Notes: generated from the sequence alone by a model not told the origin. Numbered from the stretch's first letter, positions 26,716 to 36,139 are shown. The stretch is 64,000 nt of DNA from Agathobaculum sp. NTUH-O15-33 (GCF_033193315.1 NZ_CP136187.1:2731001-2795000); one strand, 5' to 3'. Made by a program: numbers and translations.

Positions 26716-27258
26716 TTACTCCGCGCCGTAAACGGCCGGCTTTAGAATGCCGATATACGGCAGGTTGCGGTATTTCTCCGCGTAGTCGAGCCCGTAGCCC
26801 ACGACAAATTCATCCGGGATCTCGTAGCCGAGGTAATCGACCTTTACCTCCACCTTACGGCGGGAGGGTTTGCTTAAAAGCGTGCACAGGCGGATCGAGT
26901 TCGCGCCGCGCGCCGTGAGTATCTGCATCAGGTAATGCAGCGTGACGCCGGAATCGAGGATATCCTCCACGATCAGCAGGTCGCGCCCGTCGATCGGCTG
27001 TTCGATATCCTTGATGATCTGCACCTCGCCCGTGGTCTTGGTGCCCTTGCCGTAGCTCGATACCACCATAAAATCCACATTGCAGGGTACGTCGATCTGC
27101 CGCGTCAGATCGGCCATGAACACGTACGAGCCCTTGAGCACACTGACGATCAGCGGGTTTTTATCCCGATAATCCTCCGTGATGCGTGCGCCGAGCTCCC
27201 GCGCTTTGTCCTTTAGCTGCTGTTCGGTGAACAGCACCTCTTTGATGTCGTTCCTCAT
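26716..27258 (-). CDS. hpt: Hypoxanthine phosphoribosyltransferase
   Basis: The 180-residue protein has the PRPP-binding motif LLIVEDILDSGVTLHYL near residue 100 and the C-terminal IPDEFVVGYGLDYAEKYRNLPYIG typical of bacterial HPRT. It salvages hypoxanthine and guanine. It lies between tilS and ftsH, the conserved Firmicute order tilS-hpt-ftsH. Spacing is five bases to tilS and 30 bases to ftsH, so an operon is clear. Confidence 0.96.
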   Translation of the reverse strand: MRNDIKEVLFTEQQLKDKARELGARITEDYRDKNPLIVSVLKGSYVFMADLTRQIDVPCNVDFMVVSSYGKGTKTTGEVQIIKDIEQPIDGRDLLIVEDILDSGVTLHYLMQILTARGANSIRLCTLLSKPSRRKVEVKVDYLGYEIPDEFVVGYGLDYAEKYRNLPYIGILKPAVYGAE

Positions 27259-27263
27259 TGCCG

Positions 27264-28598
27264 TTAGATCCTCTCAAATCTTATTTCTATGCTATCGCCG
27301 CCCAATGGGCGGCGGGAACAGTCCATGCCCAGCCCTTCGACCGCGATGACGCCGTCCCGGTCGGCCACTACGGCCAGCCGGTCGCGTTCCTCACGGGGAA
27401 TGCGGCGGTCGATCATCAGCTTTTTCAGCGTCCGGCTGCCGCCTCCGTCGGTCAGACGCAAGCGATCGCCCGCTTTACGCGCGCGAACGGACAAGGTTTC
27501 AAAGTTTATTTTACCACAATCCACGCAAAAAGTATTGAATGAATTGTAAAAAGCCGAATTTTTTTCTTGCCGATCAAGCGTGAGCCACGTGCCGGAGGGG
27601 CCGACCGGACCATGAAACGGAACGGAAAGGGGAATTTCGTCAAAACGCGGCGCTTCTTCCGCCTTTTGCACTGCAACGGTGTCATAGATCCGATACGCCC
27701 GATAGCCGCCCGGCAGATCGAGCGCGGCGGAGGGATCGTCCGCGCGCAGCAGCCCCTCCAGTAACGCGATATGCCGCTGCGCGGTCTGGCGCGGAGGCAC
27801 CCCCGCTTCCGCAAGCAGCAGGCGCAGCGCGCGCGAACACACCGCGCCGTCTGCTTTCAGCAGGGTTTTCACGCAAAAGCCGCCGGGCCGCCGCGCGGTT
27901 TTCAGCGCTTCTCCCGCGAGCTTTTCCAAATAGATCTCGTCCTGCCGCGCGAGCGCGGTCAACCGGCTGACCGCCGCGCAGAGCGCGGGATTGATATCGC
28001 GCAGCACGGGCACGACCTCGTGCCGGATACGGTTTCTCGTATAATCCACGGAAAAATTGGTGCTGTCCGTTACAAACGGCTGGCCAAGGGAGGCAAGGTA
28101 GCTTTCGATCTCCGCCCTGCCTGTTTCCAGAAGCGGACGCACGATCGCGCCGCGCACGGGCGGAATACCGCCGAGGCCCTTGGGGCCGGTGCCGCGCGTT
28201 AAATGAAACAGCACGGTCTCCACGTTATCGTCCGCCGTGTGGGCTGTCGCGATACGCGCGCCCCGCGCGTCCTCCGCCAGCATTTGATAGCGCAGGTGCC
28301 GCGCGGCGGTCTCGATGCTTTCGCCCCGCTCCGCGGCGGCTGTGCGGATATCCGCGCGGCGGACCGCAAGCGGCACGCCGAGGGAAGCGCACAGGGTTCT
28401 GACAAAGTCCTCATCCCGCTCGGCTTCGTCCCCGCGCAGGCAGTGATTCAAGTGAAACGCCCGCGCCCGATAGCCCAAAGCGAGCAAGGCGCGCAGCAGC
28501 GCCACCGAATCCGCTCCGCCGGATAGAGCGACGAGCACCTCGCCGCCGGGCTCTAACATGCCGTACCGCGCGATCGTATCCGCTACTTGTTTCAGCAT
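27264..28598 (-). CDS. tilS: tRNA(Ile)-lysidine synthase
   Basis: The 444-residue protein has an N-terminal PP-loop ATPase (VLVALSGGADSVALLRAL), the TilS-specific HxxDDNxET pattern here as ATAHTADDNVETVLFHLTRG, and a C-terminal substrate-binding domain ending in DGVIAVEGLGMDCSRR. It converts C34 of the minor isoleucine tRNA to lysidine so that it reads AUA. It sits three bases after dnaB and before hpt. Confidence 0.95.
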   Translation of the reverse strand: MLKQVADTIARYGMLEPGGEVLVALSGGADSVALLRALLALGYRARAFHLNHCLRGDEAERDEDFVRTLCASLGVPLAVRRADIRTAAAERGESIETAARHLRYQMLAEDARGARIATAHTADDNVETVLFHLTRGTGPKGLGGIPPVRGAIVRPLLETGRAEIESYLASLGQPFVTDSTNFSVDYTRNRIRHEVVPVLRDINPALCAAVSRLTALARQDEIYLEKLAGEALKTARRPGGFCVKTLLKADGAVCSRALRLLLAEAGVPPRQTAQRHIALLEGLLRADDPSAALDLPGGYRAYRIYDTVAVQKAEEAPRFDEIPLSVPFHGPVGPSGTWLTLDRQEKNSAFYNSFNTFCVDCGKINFETLSVRARKAGDRLRLTDGGGSRTLKKLMIDRRIPREERDRLAVVADRDGVIAVEGLGMDCSRRPLGGDSIEIRFERI

Positions 28599-28601
28599 CG
28601 T

Positions 28602-29966
28602 CTACGCCTCGTGCACACGGTCGGGGTTGGAGAAGGTCGTATACTGGCCCACCCATTGCAGCTCGATCGTGGTGGTCGCGCCGTGCCGGTTTTTTGCCAA
28701 AAGGATTTCGGCGATGTTTTTCATTTCGCTCTCGTCGTCGTAGTAATCGTCGCGGTAAATAAACATAACAATATCGGCGTCCTGCTCGATTGCGCCGGAT
28801 TCACGCAGGTCGGACAGCATCGGCCGTTTATCCGCGCGCTGCTCGCTCGCACGCGAGAGCTGCGACAGACAGACGACCGGCACATTCAGTTCCTTGGCCA
28901 TGATCTTGAGGCTTCGCGAGATCTCGGCCACCTCCTGCACACGGTTATCCGAATGGCGGCCGCCCGAATGCATCAGCTGCAAATAGTCGATCACGATCAG
29001 CCCAAGCTCGTCGCCCAGACGGCGGCACTTGGCCTTGATCTCAGGCACGGTGATGGCCGGATTATCATCCACATAAATGTCCACGCCCGCGAGCACCGAA
29101 GAAGCGCGCGCGATCTTGACCCAATCATCCGGCGTGAGGTTGCCGGTCTTCAGCTTCTGCGATTCGATCAGCGCTTCGCTGGAGAGAAAACGGCTGGCGA
29201 GCTGCCCCTTGCCCATTTCGAGCTGGAACACACACACGCCCGTTCCCTTTTTGTAGCCCTTCGGCTTGCCCTTGACCGCCGCCTTGGCCGCGTTGAGCGC
29301 GATATTCAGCGCAAACGCGGTCTTGCCCATGCCGGGACGCGCCGCGATCAAAATAAGGTCGGATTTGTTCAGGCCGGTCAGCGCGGTGTCCAGCGCGTGG
29401 AAGCCGGTCGACAGTCCGGGGATATCGCTGTCCGACTTGGCGCGCTCGTCCAGCTCGTTGTAAAGGTCGGCAATGACCTCGCTGAGGCGGGACAGGCCCT
29501 TGATCTCGCGCCCCTGACGGATCGCGTAAATGCGCTGCTCGGCCAGCTCGGCGATTGAAGAGGCTTCTCCCCGCGCCTCCATGGCGTTCTGCTGGATCTC
29601 GGCGCCCGCGTCCGCGAGCTGCCGCAGCAGGCTTTTGTCGCGCACGATGCGCAGGTATTCGCCCACATTGCGCGTATTGGGCGTTACCTCCATCAACTGG
29701 AACAGATACGCTCTGCCGCCCGCCTCGTCATAGTAGCCCATGCGCGTCAGCATATCCAGCACCGTGACCGGGTCGATCCGCTGCGCGCCGTTAAACATGG
29801 AATAGATCACTTCAAAAATGCGCTGGTTTTCCTCCGCGTAGAAGTCCTCCGCGCGCACCTGCTCGATCACCTCAGGGATGCAGCTCGGGTCGACCAGCAT
29901 CGAACCGATCAGCGATTGCTCCGCCGAAAGATCCTGCGGCACCTGCCGCATTAAAAGTTCATCCAC
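28602..29966 (-). CDS. dnaB: Replicative DNA helicase
   Basis: In 454 residues, the N-terminal domain (VPQDLSAEQSLIGSMLVDP) interacts with primase. The C-terminal RecA-like motor has Walker A ARPGMGKTAFALNIA, Walker B LGLIVIDYLQLM and the arginine-finger region DLRESGAIEQDADIVMFIYR. It unwinds DNA at the replication fork as a hexamer. The start is GTG 29966, eight bases after GGGGGG. It is separated from rplI by heptad-armed repeat copy B. Confidence 0.97.
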   Translation of the reverse strand: MDELLMRQVPQDLSAEQSLIGSMLVDPSCIPEVIEQVRAEDFYAEENQRIFEVIYSMFNGAQRIDPVTVLDMLTRMGYYDEAGGRAYLFQLMEVTPNTRNVGEYLRIVRDKSLLRQLADAGAEIQQNAMEARGEASSIAELAEQRIYAIRQGREIKGLSRLSEVIADLYNELDERAKSDSDIPGLSTGFHALDTALTGLNKSDLILIAARPGMGKTAFALNIALNAAKAAVKGKPKGYKKGTGVCVFQLEMGKGQLASRFLSSEALIESQKLKTGNLTPDDWVKIARASSVLAGVDIYVDDNPAITVPEIKAKCRRLGDELGLIVIDYLQLMHSGGRHSDNRVQEVAEISRSLKIMAKELNVPVVCLSQLSRASEQRADKRPMLSDLRESGAIEQDADIVMFIYRDDYYDDESEMKNIAEILLAKNRHGATTTIELQWVGQYTTFSNPDRVHEA

Positions 29967-29989
29967 GTTGGCATCCCCCCTTTTAATTC

Positions 29990-30117
29990 TGAGTTAGTAA
30001 TTAGGAATTAGTAGTTAGTAATTAATTGGACCGCACCCCATTATCGCCAACTCACAAAATAGTGCCATTGAAGCCCACCCCGCAATTACTAATTACTCAT
30101 TACTAATTACAAATTTA
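29990..30117. repeat. Heptad-armed intergenic hairpin repeat, copy B
   Basis: The left arm GAGTTAGTAATTAGGAATTA is extended by further TTAGTA heptads. The right arm has ATTACTAATTACTCATTACT in inverse orientation, so the ends can pair. The core differs from the other copies. It sits between rplI and dnaB inside what is otherwise a tight operon. Confidence 0.75.
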
Positions 30118-30564
30118 TTACGCCTCAACAACCTGCACGAGGATCTCGCCCGCGATCTCGGCGTAGAGCTTTGCCTTGATGCGGTGCACGCCGAAGGTCT
30201 TGATCGGCTCCTCGAGCACGATCTTGTTCTTGGGCACATTGACGCCGTACTGCTTCTTCAGCTCCTCGGCGATCTCCTTGGCTGTGACGGCGCCGAACAG
30301 ACGGCCGCCCGCGCCGCCCTTGGCCGGAACCTTGACGGGGCTGATTTTCAGCTTTTCCGCCGCTTCGCGCGCGGCCTGCTGCTCCTGCGCCACACGGCGC
30401 GCGTGCGCTTCGTCCTGCGCGCGCTTGACGTTCAGGTTATCCGCCGTAGCCGGCTCGGCCAGCCCGCGGGGCATCAGGAAGTTGCGTCCGTAGCCCTCGC
30501 TGACCTCGATCAGGTCGCCCGCTTTGCCCTTGCCCTTAACATCCGCTTTTAAAATGACTTTCAT
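30118..30564 (-). CDS. rplI: 50S ribosomal protein L9
   Basis: At 148 residues it has the usual length. The N-terminal rRNA-binding domain has VKGKGKAGDLIEVSEGYGRNFLMPRG, followed by the long helix and the C-terminal domain ending IAGEILVQVVEA. It binds 23S rRNA near the L1 stalk base and helps keep the reading frame. AAAGGAGC precedes the ATG. It lies directly after gdpP, a conserved Firmicute arrangement (gdpP-rplI-dnaB). Confidence 0.97.
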   Translation of the reverse strand: MKVILKADVKGKGKAGDLIEVSEGYGRNFLMPRGLAEPATADNLNVKRAQDEAHARRVAQEQQAAREAAEKLKISPVKVPAKGGAGGRLFGAVTAKEIAEELKKQYGVNVPKNKIVLEEPIKTFGVHRIKAKLYAEIAGEILVQVVEA

Positions 30565-30585
30565 CGGTATTTGCTCCTTTTATTC

Positions 30586-32589
30586 TTAATTGTTATCGTT
30601 TGATTTTTCAGACTGCTGATCGCTGAGATAGCCGGCGATCGCCTCGGTAATCACGCGGCTTGCTTCCTCCGCGGCCATTCCACGCAGCTGCGCGCCCGCG
30701 GCCGCGTGGTTGCCGCCGCCGCCGAGCCGCTCCATCAGCAGCTGTACGTTGACCTGCCCCGCCGAACGGGCGGAAACCGCCATATCCGGCCCGCTGCGAA
30801 ACGCCACAACGCTTGCCCGCGTGCCGATAATGGAAAGCAGCTCGTCCGCCGCCTGCGCGGCCGCGACGCGGTCGATCTCTTCCGCGCTCACCGCGAGAAT
30901 AACGCCCTGCCCGCAGTCCTGCGCGGAGGAAATGAGCTTTTGCCGCTCCATATACTGGTCAAAGGTGGATTGGAACAGATGCTTGACGTCGGACACCTCC
31001 GCCCCGGCGCGGCGCAGATAAGCCGCGGCTTCAAAGGTGCGCACGCCCGTGCGCGCGGAAAAGCCCTTGGTATCCAGATAAATGCCCGCGAGCATTGCTT
31101 CGGCTTCGCCGGCGAGGATACCGGTGGTCGGCACTAAGTACTGCAATAGCTCGCTGACCAGCTCGGAAGCCGAGGAGGCGTACGGCTCATGCAGATTGAC
31201 CACACTGTTTTCGATATAATCCGCCGCGCGCCGATGATGATCGATCACCGCGACCTTGTTGATCGACTGCAGCAGCGCTTGACTTTCCACATAGCCGGGG
31301 CGGTTCACATCCACCACGATCAAAAGCGTGTTGAAATCGCAAAGCACCATCGCGCGTTCCGCGTCGATGAATACATCCTTATATTCGGGAAGGCTTTCCA
31401 GATGGCCGATCAGTTCGGACGCGACCGTATGCTCCCGGTCAACGACGATATGCACCGGCTTGCCTTTTTCGCGCGCCGCGCACACCATGCCGGAGGCCGC
31501 GCCGATGGCATCCATGTCCGAATTACAGTGGCCCATGATGAGCACCTGCGAGGAATCGCGGATGAGCTGGCTCAGCGCGCCCGCGACCACACGGCTTTTG
31601 ACCTTGGTGCGCTTTTCCATCTCTTCGCTCAGGCCGCCGTAAAACTCAAAGGAATACCTGTTTTTGATGACCGCCTGATCGCCGCCGCGCGACAGCGCCA
31701 TATCGATCGCCAGACCCGCGTAGCGATAGCTTTCCGCCAGAGTCTCGCCGTCCTTGCCGATACCGATCGACAGCGTGGCGACGACGCCCTCGTGGTTCTG
31801 GATATCGCGCACCTCCTGCAAAACAGAGAACTTTTTGGCCGTTAGGTTGGCCAGATCGCTGTTTTCCAGAATAAAGATATATTTATCCCGATCGTACTTG
31901 CGCAGGATCGCGCTGCTGTCCTTTGTCCAGCTGGAAAGCCGCTTGTCGATGCCCGCCAAAATCGCCGATTTTTCAGAATCGGTCGTGTTCTTCATCAGTT
32001 CTTCGTAGTTGTCGATCGCGATGACGGCGATCGCGGGGCGGCTGGTCTCGGCTTCGTCGCGGAGGTGCACGAACTCGGTGCAGTCGATAAAGTGCAGCAC
32101 CATCAACTGGCCCGCGCCGCCGGAAACCATACAGCCGTATACTTCAAAGCTTTTTTTGCCGATGCGCAGCTCGGCGGGCATTTGGTTCTTGCCCTCAATC
32201 AGCCAGCGGGTCTCAAAGGTAGGGGCCAGCTCGCTCATGCGCATGTGCACCGCGCCGCCAAGCTGTCCGGAAAGCTCGGCAAACGCGTCGTTCGACCAAA
32301 TGATCTCGCCCGTCGTCGCCAGCGCGACGACCGTCGCCAGCGGCGAACGAATGATGGACGGGTGGATGGTGCCATCCGTATTCAGCTGGATATTATCCAT
32401 CAGTTCCTGTGTGCGCCGCTTTTGCTCGGCGCGCTGCTTCATGGAGATCAGACGCAGCAGCACGCAGATCACGATACCCGCAATGCCGTAAGGCACCGAG
32501 TATAACAGACCGGCCACCGCAAATAATAGAAAAATGATAAGAAACAGCGTCTGCCCGGGCTGCAGCGACCGTTGAATTCGTTTATGCAA
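30586..32589 (-). CDS. gdpP: Cyclic-di-AMP phosphodiesterase, GdpP type
   Basis: The 667-residue protein begins with two membrane helices (about 13-50), then a PAS domain (70-150), a degenerate GGDEF domain (about 170-300) and a DHH/DHHA1 phosphodiesterase. That last part has GHCNSDMDAIGAASG, VDVNRPG, AVIDHHRRA and the C-terminal GGGNHAAAGAQL. It hydrolyses c-di-AMP to pApA and so affects potassium and cell-wall balance. Metal-ligand residues appear intact. It is the first gene of gdpP-rplI-dnaB-tilS-hpt-ftsH, with a good promoter upstream. Confidence 0.95.
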   Translation of the reverse strand: MHKRIQRSLQPGQTLFLIIFLLFAVAGLLYSVPYGIAGIVICVLLRLISMKQRAEQKRRTQELMDNIQLNTDGTIHPSIIRSPLATVVALATTGEIIWSNDAFAELSGQLGGAVHMRMSELAPTFETRWLIEGKNQMPAELRIGKKSFEVYGCMVSGGAGQLMVLHFIDCTEFVHLRDEAETSRPAIAVIAIDNYEELMKNTTDSEKSAILAGIDKRLSSWTKDSSAILRKYDRDKYIFILENSDLANLTAKKFSVLQEVRDIQNHEGVVATLSIGIGKDGETLAESYRYAGLAIDMALSRGGDQAVIKNRYSFEFYGGLSEEMEKRTKVKSRVVAGALSQLIRDSSQVLIMGHCNSDMDAIGAASGMVCAAREKGKPVHIVVDREHTVASELIGHLESLPEYKDVFIDAERAMVLCDFNTLLIVVDVNRPGYVESQALLQSINKVAVIDHHRRAADYIENSVVNLHEPYASSASELVSELLQYLVPTTGILAGEAEAMLAGIYLDTKGFSARTGVRTFEAAAYLRRAGAEVSDVKHLFQSTFDQYMERQKLISSAQDCGQGVILAVSAEEIDRVAAAQAADELLSIIGTRASVVAFRSGPDMAVSARSAGQVNVQLLMERLGGGGNHAAAGAQLRGMAAEEASRVITEAIAGYLSDQQSEKSNDNN

Positions 32590-32627
32590 TCGCTTCGTCC
32601 TCCTTTCGGACGCAAATATTCACGTTA

Positions 32628-32656
32628 ATTATAACATTGCCTTGGGGTATTGTAAA
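32628..32656 (-). promoter_or_regulatory. Promoter of the gdpP operon
   Basis: The minus strand has TTTACA (32656-32651), a 17-base spacer and TATAAT (32633-32628). Confidence 0.8.
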
Positions 32657-32675
32657 CAAAAATCGCCTGCGCGGA

Positions 32676-32704
32676 TTGTCTTTTTGCCCAATTCGTGATA
32701 CAGT
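32676..32704 (+). promoter_or_regulatory. Promoter of the VOC/chromate transporter genes
   Basis: TTGTCT (32676-32681) and TACAGT (32699-32704) are 17 bases apart, divergent from the gdpP promoter. Confidence 0.6.
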
Positions 32705-32743
32705 ATCCGCAGGAGAACCGAATGAATAAGGAGGAAAACCATC

Positions 32744-33115
32744 ATGCAATTCCGTTTTGCCCACAATAATCTGAACGTACTGGACTTGGACAGATCGCTC
32801 GCCTTTTATAAGAACGCGCTCGGCCTTACCGAGGCGCGGCGTAAAGAGGCGGCGGACGGCAGCTTTATCATCGTATTTCTGTCCGATGGCGGGCTGACCC
32901 CCCATCAGTTGGAGCTGACTTGGCTGAAGGACCGCAAGGAGCCCTATAACCTTGGCGAAAACGAGTTCCACCTTGCTTTCCGCGTGGACGATTACGAGGC
33001 CGCGCACCAGAAACATGCCGAGATGGGCTGCATCTGCTTTGAAAACCCGACCATGGGCATTTACTTCATTTCGGACCCGGACGGCTACTGGCTGGAGATC
33101 ATCCCCACAAAGTAA
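32744..33115 (+). CDS. VOC-family glyoxalase I-like protein
   Basis: The 123-residue protein has two beta-alpha-beta-beta-beta modules. Candidate metal ligands are His7 (FAHNNLNVLDLDRSLAFY), Glu in QLELTW, His in EFHLAFRV and Glu in YWLEIIPTK, the pattern of glyoxalase I. It probably acts on methylglyoxal adducts or a related substrate. AAGGAGG precedes the ATG. Two chromate transporter genes follow closely. Confidence 0.85.
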   Translation: MQFRFAHNNLNVLDLDRSLAFYKNALGLTEARRKEAADGSFIIVFLSDGGLTPHQLELTWLKDRKEPYNLGENEFHLAFRVDDYEAAHQKHAEMGCICFENPTMGIYFISDPDGYWLEIIPTK

Positions 33116-33143
33116 TGAGCCGCCGAAAGGAGCGAAGCTTTTC

Positions 33144-33686
33144 TTGAACCCCTATCTCGATCTGTTCCTTACCTTTGCGCGCGTCGGCGTGTGCACGTTT
33201 GGCGGCGGCTACGCCATGCTGCCGCTGCTGCAGCGCGAAGTCGTTGAGCGGCGCGCTTGGGCGACCGATACCGAATTGATGGATTATTACGCGATCGGTC
33301 AATGCACGCCGGGCGTGATCGCGGTGAATACCGCTACCTTTATCGGCTATAAGCAGCGCGGCGTTTGGGGCGCGATCTGCGCCACAGCCGGCATGGTTTT
33401 TCCATCCCTCGTGATCATCACGGCCATCGCGGCCTTTATCGCACAGTTTTCCCACCTTGCAGCCGTGCAGCATGCCTTTGCGGGCGTGCGGCTGGCGGTA
33501 TGCGCGCTCGTGCTCCGCTCGGTCTACCAGATGGCGAAAAACGGCGTGATCGATCTCACCACCGGCATTTTGCTTGTTGTCACTTTTGCCGCGGTCGCAT
33601 TTTTGGGGCTGTCTCCGGTGTTGATGATCGTGCTTTCCGGGGTGATCGGCGTGATCGCCGGTCTGATCAGGAGGCGGCGCCAATGA
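33144..33686 (+). CDS. Chromate transporter family protein, first half
   Basis: The 180-residue membrane protein has the ChrA half-domain signature FARVGVCTFGGGYAMLPLLQREVV and the second motif QCTPGVIAVNTATFIGYK. Short ChrA proteins come as adjacent pairs that work together; the true substrate may be chromate or another anion. TTG 33144 is the likely start, with AAAGGAG about 11 bases upstream. Its end overlaps the next gene by four bases. Confidence 0.9.
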   Translation: MNPYLDLFLTFARVGVCTFGGGYAMLPLLQREVVERRAWATDTELMDYYAIGQCTPGVIAVNTATFIGYKQRGVWGAICATAGMVFPSLVIITAIAAFIAQFSHLAAVQHAFAGVRLAVCALVLRSVYQMAKNGVIDLTTGILLVVTFAAVAFLGLSPVLMIVLSGVIGVIAGLIRRRRQ

Positions 33687-34249
33687 TCTATTTACAGCTG
33701 TTTTGGGAATTTTTCAAGACCGGCCTGTTCGCGGTAGGCGGCGGTCTGGCAACGCTGCCCTTTTTGCAGCAGATCGCCGCGCGCTATCCATGGTTCACGC
33801 CGGACGATCTGCTCAATATGATCGCCGTTTCGGAATCAACGCCCGGGCCGATCGGCGTCAACACCGCCACCTACGCGGGTTTCCACGCCGCGGGCCTGCC
33901 CGGCGCGCTGACGGCCACGTTTGCGCTGGTGCTGCCCTCGGTCGTGATCATCATGCTGGTATCCCGCGCGCTGCAGCGGTTTCGCGATAGCGCGCTGGTG
34001 CAGGATGTGTTCTACGGCCTGCGGCCCGCGTCCGCCGGGCTCATCCTCGGGGCGATCTGGGGCGTGTTCCTATCCGCGCTGTTCCACATTGAACGTTTTG
34101 CGGGACTGTCCTCGCTGCCCAGCGTGATCAATCTGCCCTCGCTTTTGTTTTTCGCGCTCATGCTGCTGGCCGTGTGTAAGCTTCCCCGCCTGCATCCCAT
34201 TCTGTTCATTCTCTGCGGCGCGGTCTGCGGCGTTGTATTTCAATTTTAA
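33683..34249 (+). CDS. Chromate transporter family protein, second half
   Basis: The 188-residue partner of the preceding gene has the equivalent motifs FFKTGLFAVGGGLATLPFLQQIA and ESTPGPIGVNTATYAGF and about six membrane segments. The ATGA overlap with the upstream gene indicates coupled translation and probably a heterodimer. A strong terminator follows. Confidence 0.9.
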   Translation: MIYLQLFWEFFKTGLFAVGGGLATLPFLQQIAARYPWFTPDDLLNMIAVSESTPGPIGVNTATYAGFHAAGLPGALTATFALVLPSVVIIMLVSRALQRFRDSALVQDVFYGLRPASAGLILGAIWGVFLSALFHIERFAGLSSLPSVINLPSLLFFALMLLAVCKLPRLHPILFILCGAVCGVVFQF

Positions 34250-34250
34250 A

Positions 34251-34293
34251 AAAGAGGCCGGTAAAACGCAATCCGCGTTTTACCGGCCTTTCC
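34251..34293 (+). terminator. Terminator after the chromate transporter pair
   Basis: GGCCGGTAAAACGC and GCGTTTTACCGGCC form a perfect 14-bp stem with a five-base loop, then TTTCCTT. It lies between convergent genes. Confidence 0.9.
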
Positions 34294-34704
34294 TTACTTA
34301 TTTTCCAGCAGCTGTTCTTCGATCAGACGGCATGCGTCTTCGATACAGCCGGGGCAGGTGCGGCGAACAACGCCGTCCGTCATGCCTTTCAGCTCATGGC
34401 AGAGATAGGAGCCGTTTTTCTCCTGAAACGCCTTACCGAGCGCACGGGTTGCCTGATAGGTCCGGCCCTTGGTCTCGCCCGGGTGCGCGGTGCCCTTGCT
34501 GCCCATCACGCCCGCGAGCATGAACGCGCCGGTCAGCGCGCCGCATACCTCAAACAGGCCCATACCGGAGCCAAAGCCCTCCGCCATTTTAAAGGCGGTT
34601 TCCTCATCCAGATCGAAAGCGTCACAGTAGGCGCAAACAACGGACTGCGCACAGTTGTACCCCATCTTATGCAGGCGCTCGGCCCGCTCCATTCTGGTTT
34701 CCAT
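34294..34704 (-). CDS. C_GCAxxG_C_C family protein
   Basis: The 136-residue protein has spaced cysteines: NCAQSVVCAYC near the start, CGALTGAF (the family CGAxxG motif) in the middle, and TCPGCIEDAC near the end. The family is thought to bind a metal or redox cofactor; its function is unknown. ATG 34704 starts just after the amidase stop, with GGGGAGG about 13 bases upstream; ATG 34692 is possible. It probably shares a transcript with the amidase gene. Confidence 0.85.
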   Translation of the reverse strand: METRMERAERLHKMGYNCAQSVVCAYCDAFDLDEETAFKMAEGFGSGMGLFEVCGALTGAFMLAGVMGSKGTAHPGETKGRTYQATRALGKAFQEKNGSYLCHELKGMTDGVVRRTCPGCIEDACRLIEEQLLENK

Positions 34705-34724
34705 TTTCTTAAAGAAGCCTCCCC

Positions 34725-35978
34725 TTAATACTCTACCTGCGAGAAATAGCTCATAATCGCCGTGCACTGCGCGCGCGCTTCCGCTTGCCAGTCCTCTTCG
34801 CTGTCGATAAACTTCGCGTCCTCCGCGTTGTCGATGAAGCAGAACTCACTGATCACCGCGGGAATCTGCAGTTTTGCCGCGATGCGGTTGGTGTAGTAGT
34901 AATCGCCGTTCGAGCCGACGCGGAACCAAGTCGGGCGAATGGTCAGCCCCAGCTTTTCATATTCGTAGGCAAGCTCTTCCGCGAGCAGCTTGGTCGGCCC
35001 GCCGTTCTCATCCGCGATCTGCGCGAGCACCTGCGCGCCGCGCGCCTGTGTATTGGCCGCGTTATGGTGCAGCCCGAAGAAAAGATCAACCGAATCGACA
35101 TATTCCTCCATCAAATCGCCGCGCAGCGACAGCGAGGAGCCTTCTTCCAGCGAATCGCGCACCATAATGACCGTTACGCCCTCGTCTTCGAGGTATTCCT
35201 GTAAGTACTGCGCGACATAAAGGTTAATATGCTTTTCATCCATCCCCAGCTCTTCGTTCTTTGCGCCGGGGTCGCTGCCGCCATGGCCCGCGTCGATGAT
35301 TACGGTGATTTTGCCGTCGAGCTGTGAGGTACGCGGCTCCGGCTCGGGTTCCGGCTCAGGTTCGGGCTTCGGGGTGGGTTCGGGATCAGGCTCCGGATCG
35401 GGCGTGGGCTCGGGTTCGGGCTCCGGGGTTTGGATCAGCACGGTCTTGCTCGCGCTTTCATACAGCGCGGTGAAGCCGATCTCGCTTGCCAGATCCGCAA
35501 TCTTAAAGTAGTTATTGCCATTGATGTTGTAACCGCTAACCGCTACCTTCTGCCCGTCCAGCAGTATCTTGGAGGACGAGGCGGAAACGCTCAATTTACC
35601 GGAAGAGGAGACCGCCATTTCCCCGCCCACGGCGGAATATTTGGAATTGCTGATCATATTAATCGCCTGCGCCTTGCTATCCCATTTAACGTCGAACGTG
35701 GCGGTGGAACCGCTGAGCAAATAGGCGATATCGCGCAGTTTAAAATAATTGTACCCATCCACATTATATGCCTGCGGCTGCACCGCCTTGCCGTTTACCT
35801 TCACCTTGTGCGTGGAAGGCACGACCTTGGGCGCAACCGAAGCCGCCTTTTCAGGCGTTTTTTGCTGTACCGCGGGCGTTCCCAGCTCCGGATCGATCGC
35901 GGCGTTCGCCGCCAAAGCCTGAGCGGGCAGTAAAAAGAAAAAAGCGCATAAAAGCGCCGCAAAGCGTTTGAAATGCAT
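34725..35978 (-). CDS. Exported N-acetylmuramoyl-L-alanine amidase with stalk domain
   Basis: In 417 residues, a signal peptide (cleavage likely after AQALA) is followed by two copper-amine-oxidase-N-like stalk repeats (NYFKLRDIAYLLSG, NYFKIADLASEIGF). A low-complexity Pro-Glu linker (about 190-225) comes next, then a zinc Amidase_3 domain with IIDAGHGGSDPGA, the Glu in the following helix, FFGLHHNAAN and SEFCFID. It cleaves the bond between MurNAc and the stem peptide in the cell wall. Confidence 0.93.
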   Translation of the reverse strand: MHFKRFAALLCAFFFLLPAQALAANAAIDPELGTPAVQQKTPEKAASVAPKVVPSTHKVKVNGKAVQPQAYNVDGYNYFKLRDIAYLLSGSTATFDVKWDSKAQAINMISNSKYSAVGGEMAVSSSGKLSVSASSSKILLDGQKVAVSGYNINGNNYFKIADLASEIGFTALYESASKTVLIQTPEPEPEPTPDPEPDPEPTPKPEPEPEPEPEPRTSQLDGKITVIIDAGHGGSDPGAKNEELGMDEKHINLYVAQYLQEYLEDEGVTVIMVRDSLEEGSSLSLRGDLMEEYVDSVDLFFGLHHNAANTQARGAQVLAQIADENGGPTKLLAEELAYEYEKLGLTIRPTWFRVGSNGDYYYTNRIAAKLQIPAVISEFCFIDNAEDAKFIDSEEDWQAEARAQCTAIMSYFSQVEY

Positions 35979-36139
35979 GGTGATCCTCCATAGTCCTGCG
36001 CGTGAACAGCTTCCACAGGAAGCCGAGATAGTACGGAAAGTATATCACCAAATCCGATATTTTTCAATAAAAAACGGGTTACTTCGACTAATTTGTAATA
36101 TTACAGCGCCCAATGCCGTATCCGCCCAATGCCTATATA

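Noticed and set aside
30586..32589. Active diguanylate cyclase from the GGDEF-like region of GdpP
   Set aside because: The signature GGDEF residues are not present. This degenerate domain is normal for GdpP.
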